64,000 nucleotides of DNA, from assembly GCA_016223205.1 (NCBI GenBank), contig JACRPM010000003.1, forward strand, positions 1-64,000, written 5' to 3'. The position numbers were made by a program, and so were the translations under genes. Source of the stretch: Candidatus Saganbacteria bacterium (GTDB lineage Bacteria; Margulisbacteria; WOR-1; XYC2-FULL-46-14; WPAF01). Below are positions 1 to 5,709 of this stretch, piece by piece. Positions within the stretch are counted from its first letter, which is position 1; the number at the start of each line of letters is the position of its first letter. Below the pieces are notes generated by a model. That model saw only the letters and a program-made list of their open reading frames with translations. It did not search any database and was not told the origin of the DNA.

Positions 1-1311
1 GGTTCCTTAACAAAAAGTGTGCCAAATTAAGCCGCCCAGCAAAGTTATAGGGATAAAAGCAATCATCATCTTTCTGATATAAGTCTGAACGTTTCTGAAT
101 CCAAAGCTCATGCGCTTAATCATCTTGATCTTGTTGTTGGCGCCCTCGGTGTAGGCATTGGTAGTCTTGTGATTGAAATAATTCAGAATATAGGGTCGCC
201 AGTGCTTGAGGGTCCTTCCCCACTGATTGATCGCCGCGTCATCGCTGCCTTCCATATTGAGAATAATTCTGGAGAGCAAAACAGCGGCCGCTTCTTTGTC
301 TTTAGCCCGATAGAATTCCCTCAATTTTTCTTTGAAATAGTAAAATGCTTTTAGTTCTGGAAATCTATCAAGCAATAAATCAAGCTTAGCTTTGTGCTCT
401 TCATCGAGCCGCTCCCGACCCATCAGAAACAACCAGCGCTTGCCGATGTGTTTGCGGCCCCGCATCTCCTGCTCCAGCCGTCTGGCTTCGTCCAACCGCC
501 GATTGGCGTCCTGGATAATATGAAAATGATCGACCACCACGGCAGCGTCGGGCAACTCCTGTTTGATTGCGGACAGGAAGAGCTCTTTCATGTCAATGCA
601 AACCTCTTCAACTTTTGCTCGGATATCATCAGGGATCGCTCGCAGCCACGCCTTAAGGCTCTTCTGCTGGTCGTCCGGCAAGATGCCCTTCAATCTCCTT
701 TGCGTAAGGTTCGTAACGGTGACAACCAGGTTCCTGCCCCTGAAACTGTGTTCGTCGATTCCCAGCCTGACAACCGGCTGCTGCTGCTCTTCTTCCCAGT
801 TGGGGGCGATGTCAACCTTGGACAAAAGATAACGCGCTTCGCGGTCGGTGATCCCATTTTCTCTCCGCAGCTGCCGGAAGCTTTTGCCTTTTAAAAGATC
901 AAAGATCTGAAACTCCGCCGCTTCTGTCTTTCTGCTCCATTTTTTCACGCCCGGCCATTGCTCCGTAAACGGCCTGCCGCAGCGCGAACATTTCCAGCGA
1001 CTCTTCCGGCCTTTCAGGCGGACGACTTTCTCTCCCCAAAATTGATGCTTGATCAGATGTGGTTTTCCGACTTGATGACAGCTTCTGCTTGGTTTGCCGC
1101 AGCGGGGGCAGCGAAGATATTTTTTCTTTAAGGCGACGTCAATTTCGATCGATTGTTCACTAACCGCGACCTTGAAAACCCGAAAGGCTTGCAGACGGAA
1201 TATTTTTGATATATCATTTTTCATGTGGTAGGCCCCTCTCTTTTTTGCGTAAGATAGGACAAACCTACCACTTTTTTCTTATCTATTTAGCACACTTTTT
1301 GTTATAGACCC
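1..1311 (-). mobile_element. ISL3-family insertion sequence
   Basis: The element is bounded by imperfect 22-bp terminal inverted repeats, GGTTCCTTAACAAAAAGTGTGC at the left end and GGGTCTATAACAAAAAGTGTGC read inward from 1311, with 19 of 22 positions matching. It carries one transposase gene on the minus strand. The window starts exactly at the left end, so the left target duplication cannot be seen; the candidate right copy is TGGTTATT at 1312-1319. ISL3 elements usually start with GG and duplicate 8 bp, which fits. The insertion site touches the rex stop codon at 1315-1317 but leaves rex intact. Confidence 0.88.
7..1224 (-). CDS. ISL3 family transposase
   Basis: This 405-residue protein is an ISL3-type transposase and looks complete. 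The N-terminal part carries zinc-finger pairs (CPRCGKPSRSC near residues 39-49 and CSRCGRPF near 79-86). A helix-turn-helix region follows, then the DDE catalytic domain beginning with LGIDEHSFRGR near residue 153, continuing with VVVDHFHIIQDANRR near 230 and ending with the conserved TNAYTEGANNKIKMIKR near 356. The stop codon lies inside the left inverted repeat and the start is about 87 bp from the right one, as expected for a single-gene IS. Nothing suggests decay, so the element may be active. Plus-strand frames over the same bases are shadows. Confidence 0.93.
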   Translation of the reverse strand: MKNDISKIFRLQAFRVFKVAVSEQSIEIDVALKKKYLRCPRCGKPSRSCHQVGKPHLIKHQFWGEKVVRLKGRKSRWKCSRCGRPFTEQWPGVKKWSRKTEAAEFQIFDLLKGKSFRQLRRENGITDREARYLLSKVDIAPNWEEEQQQPVVRLGIDEHSFRGRNLVVTVTNLTQRRLKGILPDDQQKSLKAWLRAIPDDIRAKVEEVCIDMKELFLSAIKQELPDAAVVVDHFHIIQDANRRLDEARRLEQEMRGRKHIGKRWLFLMGRERLDEEHKAKLDLLLDRFPELKAFYYFKEKLREFYRAKDKEAAAVLLSRIILNMEGSDDAAINQWGRTLKHWRPYILNYFNHKTTNAYTEGANNKIKMIKRMSFGFRNVQTYIRKMMIAFIPITLLGGLIWHTFC

Positions 1312-1314
1312 TGG

Positions 1315-1935
1315 TTATTTTCCGGCAAAATAGGAAAGCTTTTTAAGCTCCATGGCCAGATCAACGTTATCGACCCGGATGTTCCGCGGGACATTCAATC
1401 TGACCGGCGCAAAATTCAAGATCGCCTTTATCCCGGCTTCGACCGCCAGATTGGCCACCGCCTGGGCCTGTTCCAGGGGAACCGTAAGGATGGCCAGTTC
1501 GATCCGCTCTTTTTTGACCACGTTCTTGATCTCTGCGGCCGGATAGCAATGATAGCCCCTGATATTTTTCCCGATCTTAACCGGATTACTGTCAAAAACC
1601 GCCCGGATATCAAAACCGAAGTCGGAAAACCCCTTATAAGCGGCCAGGGCCGATCCCAGGTTGCCCATGCCGATAATGCAGACCCGGCGGCCTTTTTCCA
1701 GCCCCAGGATATGCAGTATTTTTTGGGAGAGCAAAGCAACCTTATAGCCCTCTCCCCGCACGCCGAATCTCCCGAAATATGATAGGTCCTTTCTGACCTG
1801 TGAATCCTTCATGCCTAAAATATTCGCCAAACTTTTGGAAGATATGACCTGGGTGCCGCGTTGCGCCAGATAGATCAACATCCGATAATAAGCCGACAGC
1901 CGATTGATGGTATTTTCCGGGATTTGCTTTTTCAT
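1315..1935 (-). CDS. rex: Redox-sensing transcriptional repressor Rex
   Basis: Rex is a dimeric DNA-binding repressor that senses the NADH/NAD+ ratio and releases DNA when NADH is high. From the ATG at 1935 the protein is 206 residues, close to the family norm of about 210. The N-terminal winged helix reads IPENTINRLSAYYRML with SSKSLANILG and QVRKDLSYFGRFG. The Rossmann nucleotide motif is GMGNLGSALAAY. The frame is open 30 codons further upstream, but that stretch shows no Rex similarity and contains the promoter, so 1935 is preferred. A Rex-type operator directly upstream suggests autoregulation. The divergent redox/sulfur operon starts 75 bp away. An IS abuts the 3' end. Confidence 0.93.
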   Translation of the reverse strand: MKKQIPENTINRLSAYYRMLIYLAQRGTQVISSKSLANILGMKDSQVRKDLSYFGRFGVRGEGYKVALLSQKILHILGLEKGRRVCIIGMGNLGSALAAYKGFSDFGFDIRAVFDSNPVKIGKNIRGYHCYPAAEIKNVVKKERIELAILTVPLEQAQAVANLAVEAGIKAILNFAPVRLNVPRNIRVDNVDLAMELKKLSYFAGK

Positions 1936-1952
1936 TGTGATATATTTCACCA
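1935..1952. promoter_or_regulatory. Rex operator upstream of rex
   Basis: The sequence TTGTGATATATTTCACCA is an imperfect palindrome. It agrees at 16 of 18 positions with the Rex site known from Firmicutes, TTGTGAAWWWWTTCACAA. It sits between the rex -10 box and the rex start codon, so it covers the predicted transcription start and would block rex transcription when bound. Confidence 0.75.
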
Positions 1953-1982
1953 ATAATAACATCCTTCCCCGCAGCTTGTCAA
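1953..1982 (-). promoter_or_regulatory. rex promoter
   Basis: On the minus strand TTGACA (1982-1977) is followed after 18 bp by TATTAT (1958-1953), a good sigma-70 type promoter. Its -35 box lies on the same bases as the -35 box of the divergent promoter at 1976-2004, so the two promoters are back to back and share their -35 region. Confidence 0.7.
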
Positions 1983-2004
1983 AGGCGGGCTTCTGGGCTA
2001 TAAT
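1976..2004 (+). promoter_or_regulatory. Promoter of the redox/sulfur operon
   Basis: TTGTCA (1976-1981), a 17-bp spacer and TATAAT (1999-2004) form a near-consensus sigma-70 promoter. Only six bases separate the -10 box from the ATG at 2011, so transcription should start at or next to the start codon and give a leaderless mRNA. The -35 box overlaps the -35 of the divergent rex promoter, and a Rex operator lies 24 bp further upstream. Confidence 0.75.
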
Positions 2005-2010
2005 AGCCGC

Positions 2011-2211
2011 ATGACGGAAGGCCAAAAAATCACAAAAGAGATGACCATTGCCGAGGTGTTAAAGCTCAAGCCCCAGGCGGCGGCCATACTGATGTCCCGG
2101 GGCATGCACTGCCTGGGCTGCGTCATCGCCCAGGGGGAGACCCTGGAGCAGGCCGCGGAAGTGCACGGTATCCCAGTCGACGAGCTGTTGGAGGCGATCA
2201 ATCATGAGTGA
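2011..2211 (+). CDS. DUF1858 redox-disulfide domain protein
   Basis: This 66-residue protein consists of one DUF1858 domain, the small fold also called the hybrid-cluster-protein-associated redox disulfide domain. The diagnostic segment is LMSRGMHCLGCVIAQGETLEQAA with the CxxC pair at about residues 34-37. Family members occur alone or beside hybrid cluster proteins and ScdA-type iron-sulfur repair proteins. No exact reaction is established, and thiol redox or metal handling is inferred from the CxxC. It is the first gene of the redox/sulfur run and overlaps the next start by 8 nt. No Shine-Dalgarno is visible, in line with a leaderless start. Confidence 0.8.
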   Translation: MTEGQKITKEMTIAEVLKLKPQAAAILMSRGMHCLGCVIAQGETLEQAAEVHGIPVDELLEAINHE

Positions 2212-2446
2212 AAAGTTAAGGTGTAACGTTTGCGAACACCGCTTTGAGGTGCCGCTCAAGACCAAGGAGGGAGAGCGGATCACCTGCCCCAATTGTTTCG
2301 CCCAGCTCTCTTTGGCCATTGTCGACGGCAAGCGGACCTTGCGCTGCGCCATGTGCCAGCAGGGAGTGCTGGAGTGCGTGAACGATTGCGAGAAATTACT
2401 GGTAGAGAAGGAAAAACGCGGTTTTTTCAACATCAAGCTTAAATAA
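2204..2446 (+). CDS. Small zinc-ribbon protein
   Basis: This 80-residue protein has four cysteine clusters: CNVC near residue 7, CPNC near 28, CAMC near 48, and a last pair at about 56 and 61 (CVNDC). They could form two zinc ribbons or one ribbon plus a thiol site. I do not recognise a named family. It sits between two thiol-redox genes, overlapping the DUF1858 gene by 8 nt and ending 13 nt before the glutaredoxin-like gene. A metal-bound or redox accessory role is inferred from that context only. The AAGGAG-like sequence in the tail of the preceding gene could serve as ribosome site. Confidence 0.7.
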   Translation: MSEKLRCNVCEHRFEVPLKTKEGERITCPNCFAQLSLAIVDGKRTLRCAMCQQGVLECVNDCEKLLVEKEKRGFFNIKLK

Positions 2447-2459
2447 AACGAGGTGAACC

Positions 2460-2687
2460 ATGGTTAAAGTCTATTCCACTCCTACCTGTCCCTACTGCCA
2501 TCTGGCCAAGCAGTTCTTGGCCGAAAATAAAATAGAGTTCGAGGATATCGATGTTTCGGTCAACCAACAGGCCGCTGAAGAAATGATCCAAAAGTCCCAG
2601 CAAATGGGCGTGCCGGTGCTGGATATCGACGGCACGATCGTGATCGGTTTCGACAAGGCCAAGATCAAACAGCTCCTTAAAATATGA
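2460..2687 (+). CDS. Glutaredoxin-like (NrdH/YruB type) protein
   Basis: This is a 75-residue thioredoxin-fold protein with the dithiol motif TPTCPYCHLAKQFL near residues 8-21, the cis-proline region GVPVLDIDG near residue 50, and a C-terminal GFDKAKIKQLL helix. Proteins of this size reduce disulfides and are typically recharged by thioredoxin reductase. The gene for that enzyme starts four bases before this one ends. The ribonucleotide reductase further along the run is a plausible client. An AGGTG ribosome site lies 5 nt before the ATG. Confidence 0.88.
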   Translation: MVKVYSTPTCPYCHLAKQFLAENKIEFEDIDVSVNQQAAEEMIQKSQQMGVPVLDIDGTIVIGFDKAKIKQLLKI

Positions 2688-3592
2688 TCTATGACCTGAT
2701 CATCCTCGGCGCGGGGCCCGCCGGGATCACCGCCGCGGTCTATGCCGCCCGCAAGCGCCTCAATTTCATGGTCGTAACCCGGGATATCGGCGGCCAGGCC
2801 GCCATTTCGGGCGATATCGAAAATTACACCGGATATCAATTCATCACCGGCCCCGACCTGGCCAAAAAGTTCGCCGACCATCTCAAGCAATTTTCATTCC
2901 CCTTAAAAGAAGGCGAAGCGGTGAGGCAGGTTAAAAAACTTGCCGATAAGGCCTTTAAGGTTATCACCGATCAAGGCGAGTATGAGGGGAAAGCCCTGAT
3001 CGTGGCCACCGGGAAGATCCCGCGGCCGCTTAGGGTCCCCGGCGAAGCCAAATTCAAGAACCGCGGGGTTTCTTACTGCGCCACCTGCGACGGCCCGCTC
3101 TTTGCCGGAAAATCGGTGGCGGTGATCGGCGGGGGCAACTCCGCTTTGGATGCCGCGCTTTCCCTGGCCAAGATCGCGAAGCAGGTCTATCTGGTCAATA
3201 TCAATCCTCGGTTCACCGGGGATCCCATCATGGAAGAAAAGCTCCGCGCCGCCGATAATGTCGTCATCTTGAACGGCGCAAACACGCTCAAGATCAATGG
3301 GGATAAATTCGTCACGGGGATAGAGGTGAAGATCGGAGGGGAAACAAAGACCCTGCCGGTGCAGGGGGTTTTTGTGGAAGCGGGACTTACCCCCAATTCG
3401 GCCTTTATCGAATTTGTTGACAAAAATAAAGCCGGCGAGATCGAGGTCAATTGCGCGACCGAAACTTCCGAGCCGGGGGTTTTCGCCGCCGGGGACGTGA
3501 CCACGGTGCCCGATAAGCAGATCATTATCGCCGCCGGGGAAGGCAGCAAGGCCGCGCTTAGGGCCTTCCGCTATCTGGCGGAATTAAAATGA
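2684..3592 (+). CDS. trxB: Thioredoxin-disulfide reductase TrxB-like flavoenzyme
   Basis: This 302-residue FAD protein transfers electrons from NAD(P)H to thioredoxin or glutaredoxin-like partners. Seen in order are the FAD dinucleotide motif GAGPAGITAAVYAARK near residue 9, the redox-active CATCDGPLF near 129, the second nucleotide motif GGGNSALDAALSLA near 145, and the FAD-binding FAAGDVTT near 269. Length and architecture match low-molecular-weight TrxB. The ATG overlaps the stop of the glutaredoxin-like gene (ATGA), which suggests translational coupling and a reductase-substrate pair. Confidence 0.92.
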   Translation: MIYDLIILGAGPAGITAAVYAARKRLNFMVVTRDIGGQAAISGDIENYTGYQFITGPDLAKKFADHLKQFSFPLKEGEAVRQVKKLADKAFKVITDQGEYEGKALIVATGKIPRPLRVPGEAKFKNRGVSYCATCDGPLFAGKSVAVIGGGNSALDAALSLAKIAKQVYLVNINPRFTGDPIMEEKLRAADNVVILNGANTLKINGDKFVTGIEVKIGGETKTLPVQGVFVEAGLTPNSAFIEFVDKNKAGEIEVNCATETSEPGVFAAGDVTTVPDKQIIIAAGEGSKAALRAFRYLAELK

Positions 3593-4752
3593 AAAAGTTA
3601 TATTTGGATAATACTTCAGGGAACCCGACCGACCCCCGGGTGGTCCAGGCCATGCTCCCCTATTTTTCCGAAAAATACGGCAACCCGCAAAGTTTGCACG
3701 ATTGGGGAGCGGAAGCGCAGGCCGCCATAAGCTCCGCCCGCGATAAAGTAGCCCGGCTCATCAACGCCTTGCCGGAGGAGATCTTTTTTACGGCCTCGGG
3801 CTCCGAATCCAATAACTTCGCCGTTAAAGGCCTGGCCCTGCCCCAGGAAAAGAAGGGCAAACATATCGTGGTATCCAAGATCGAGCATGTTTCCATTCTC
3901 CATTCCATAAAAGCCCTGGAAAAGCAGGGCCTAACCTCGACGGAGGTGCCGGTGGATAAAGACGGGCGGATCGACCTCGAACAGTTAAAAAGCGCTCTTA
4001 GGCCCGAAACGATCCTGGTAGCCGTGCAACACAGCAACAACGAGATCGGGGTCCTCCAGCCGATAGAAGAGATCGGAAGGATCTGCCGGGAAAAGAACGT
4101 GGTCTTTCACTGTGACGCGGTGCAGAGCGCCGGAGTGGTGCCGCTCGACGTGCGGGCGCTTGGAGTTTGCTCGCTGTCGCTTTCGGCCTCTCAATTTTAC
4201 GGGCCCAAGGGAGCGGCGGCGCTTTTTGTGAAAAAGGGAACCCGTATTTTGCCCCTGATCGATGGAGGGATCCAGGAGGATGGACGCCGGGCGGGGCTCG
4301 AGAACGTGCCGGCCATTGTGGGAATGGGCGCGGCGGCCGAGCTGGCGCAAGCGGAGATGGCCGAGCGGTCGCAAAAATTGATCAAATTGAGGGATCGGCT
4401 GTTGGCGGAACTTCCGAAAAATATCCCCGAGTCTTTCGTGACCGGCCATTTAACCCAACGTCTGCCCGGCCAAGCCAGCTTCGTCATCAAGTTCATCGAG
4501 GGCGAATCCATGATGATGTTCTTGAACATGGAAGGGATCGCGGTGGTCTCGGGTTCGGCCTGCACTTCCCGGATACTCAAGGCCTCCCATGTGCTGTTGG
4601 CTTTGGGTCTCGATCCGGCGATCGTCCACGGCTCGTTGGTCTTCGGTTTCAGCAAGGATAACCAGGAGGCGGACATCAATTATATTCTGGAAAAACTCCC
4701 GCCCATCGCTGCGCGCCTGCGGGAGGTGTCTCCTCTCTGGAAAAAGGAGTGA
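3589..4752 (+). CDS. Cysteine desulfurase-like protein lacking the PLP lysine
   Basis: This 387-residue protein is a class V aminotransferase-fold homolog of NifS/IscS, enzymes that take sulfur from cysteine. Many hallmarks are present: the substrate/PLP histidine (KIEHVSILHS), NNEIGVLQPI, HCDAVQSAG, and the catalytic cysteine loop SGSACTSRILKASHVLLALG near residue 324. However, the normally invariant SxHK that binds PLP reads S-A-S-Q before FYGPKG, so residue 201 is Ser and residue 202 is Gln where Lys is expected. The codons TCT CAA at 4189-4194 are clear. The protein may therefore be a sulfur-handling relative without classical PLP catalysis. It overlaps trxB by 4 nt. Confidence 0.88.
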   Translation: MKKLYLDNTSGNPTDPRVVQAMLPYFSEKYGNPQSLHDWGAEAQAAISSARDKVARLINALPEEIFFTASGSESNNFAVKGLALPQEKKGKHIVVSKIEHVSILHSIKALEKQGLTSTEVPVDKDGRIDLEQLKSALRPETILVAVQHSNNEIGVLQPIEEIGRICREKNVVFHCDAVQSAGVVPLDVRALGVCSLSLSASQFYGPKGAAALFVKKGTRILPLIDGGIQEDGRRAGLENVPAIVGMGAAAELAQAEMAERSQKLIKLRDRLLAELPKNIPESFVTGHLTQRLPGQASFVIKFIEGESMMMFLNMEGIAVVSGSACTSRILKASHVLLALGLDPAIVHGSLVFGFSKDNQEADINYILEKLPPIAARLREVSPLWKKE

Positions 4753-4757
4753 GTTAA

Positions 4758-5234
4758 ATGGCCGATAAATGCACCATCGTGGTTTTTTCGGGGGATATCG
4801 ATAAGGTCTTCGCGGCTTTTACCCTGGCTACTACCGCCGCCAGCATGGGGATGGAGACCGAAATGTTCTTTACCTTTTGGGGATTGAACATTTTGCGCAA
4901 GCCGAAATGGTTCTCGGGCCGGACCCTTTTGCAGAAAATGATGAACCTAATGAACCGCGGGGGGGCGGACCGCTTGCCGCTATCAAAATTCAATCTGTTG
5001 GGACTGGGGCCGGCCTTTATGAAGATCATGATGAAGCGCTCGGGGGTCCCCGCCATTCCCGAAATGCTGGACCTGGCCAAACAACTAAATGTGAAGATCT
5101 TGGCTTGCACCACCACTTTTACTTTTATGGGATTCAAGGAAAATGATTTTATCGAAGGCAGTATCGATAAATTTGTGGGGGCGGCCTATTTTTTAGGTGA
5201 AACCAAGGAGGCCAAGGTAAGTTATTTTATATGA
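4758..5234 (+). CDS. DsrE/DsrF/DrsH-like sulfur-carrier family protein
   Basis: This 158-residue protein belongs to the DsrE-like superfamily, small cytoplasmic proteins that carry sulfur as persulfide. The N-terminus TIVVFSGDIDKVFAAFTLA and the mid segment TEMFFTFWGLNIL are typical of the DsrE2 branch. The conserved cysteine sits in LACTTTFTFMGF near residue 115. It lies between the NifS-like gene and tusA and overlaps tusA by 4 nt. This is a common neighbourhood for relay proteins that move sulfane sulfur. The exact donor and acceptor cannot be read from sequence. Confidence 0.87.
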   Translation: MADKCTIVVFSGDIDKVFAAFTLATTAASMGMETEMFFTFWGLNILRKPKWFSGRTLLQKMMNLMNRGGADRLPLSKFNLLGLGPAFMKIMMKRSGVPAIPEMLDLAKQLNVKILACTTTFTFMGFKENDFIEGSIDKFVGAAYFLGETKEAKVSYFI

Positions 5235-5467
5235 TAATAAAAGCCGATGAGACCCTGGACACCTTCGGCCTGCTGTGCCCCATGCCCATCGTCAAGACCG
5301 CTTTAAAAGTTAAAGAAATGCAGGTGGGCCAAACCCTGGAGGTTTTGGCCTCGGATGACGGCATCAAGGAAGACATGCCGGCCTGGTGCAGATCGACCGG
5401 CAATGAATATTTGGGCATCGAAGAGCAGAACGGTGAATATCGGGTCTACATCCGCAAGTTAAAGTGA
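5231..5467 (+). CDS. tusA: TusA-family sulfur carrier
   Basis: This 78-residue protein has the TusA signature LDTFGLLCPMPIVKTALKV, in which the cysteine of CPMP carries persulfide sulfur. A second cysteine is present in PAWCRSTGNE near residue 53, at a position often seen in TusA/YeeD-like proteins. TusA proteins pass sulfur between desulfurases, DsrE-type proteins and acceptors such as tRNA-thiolation or cofactor enzymes. Overlap with the DsrE-like gene supports a direct partnership. The tusA symbol reflects family, not a proven tRNA 2-thiouridine role. Confidence 0.88.
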   Translation: MIIKADETLDTFGLLCPMPIVKTALKVKEMQVGQTLEVLASDDGIKEDMPAWCRSTGNEYLGIEEQNGEYRVYIRKLK

Positions 5468-5514
5468 TATAATGCCCGCTAGCTCCCGCCATGGCGGGGG
5501 CTGGGAGGGCACTT
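5468..5514 (+). promoter_or_regulatory. Ferredoxin leader with -10 box and hairpin
   Basis: A TATAAT box lies at 5468-5473 at the end of tusA; no good -35 is visible. It is followed by a strong inverted repeat centred on CCCGCCATGGCGGG (5483-5496 region), flanked by AGC/GCT and an outer GCCC/GGGC pair that reaches 5510. The ribosome site GGGAGGG (5504-5510) is on the 3' side of this fold, so the hairpin could stabilise the 5' end or restrict translation. No T-tract follows, so it does not look like a terminator. Confidence 0.5.
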
Positions 5515-5697
5515 ATGACGGTTGTGGTTGATCAAGCGCTGTGCATCGGCTGCGGCATCTGTGTAGATGCCTGCTCGGAGGTTTTTGCTTTTAACGCCGA
5601 GGGCAAGGCCGAGGTCTTAAAAGAAACCTGCGAATCCTGCACTCTCGAGGAGATCGCCGACCAATGCCCGGTGAACGCCATTGAAGTTTCAGAATAA
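5515..5697 (+). CDS. Single-cluster ferredoxin
   Basis: This small ferredoxin (60 residues from the ATG at 5515) carries electrons on a [4Fe-4S] cluster. The ligand pattern is CIGCGIC followed by a distal cysteine in DQCPVNAIE, as in monocluster ferredoxins of anaerobes. Further cysteines in VDAC and KETCESC could form a disulfide. The frame is open upstream to an ATG at 5491, but that codon lies in the hairpin stem and lacks a ribosome site, while GGGAGGG precedes 5515 correctly. Redox partners are not evident; the downstream ribonucleotide reductase is 12 nt away. Confidence 0.9.
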   Translation: MTVVVDQALCIGCGICVDACSEVFAFNAEGKAEVLKETCESCTLEEIADQCPVNAIEVSE

Positions 5698-5709
5698 GGG
5701 GGCGTAGCT

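Noticed and set aside
394-894. 166-codon plus-strand frame inside the IS
   Set aside because: It is antisense to the transposase, has no ribosome site and no family motif; the minus frame is a clear ISL3 transposase.
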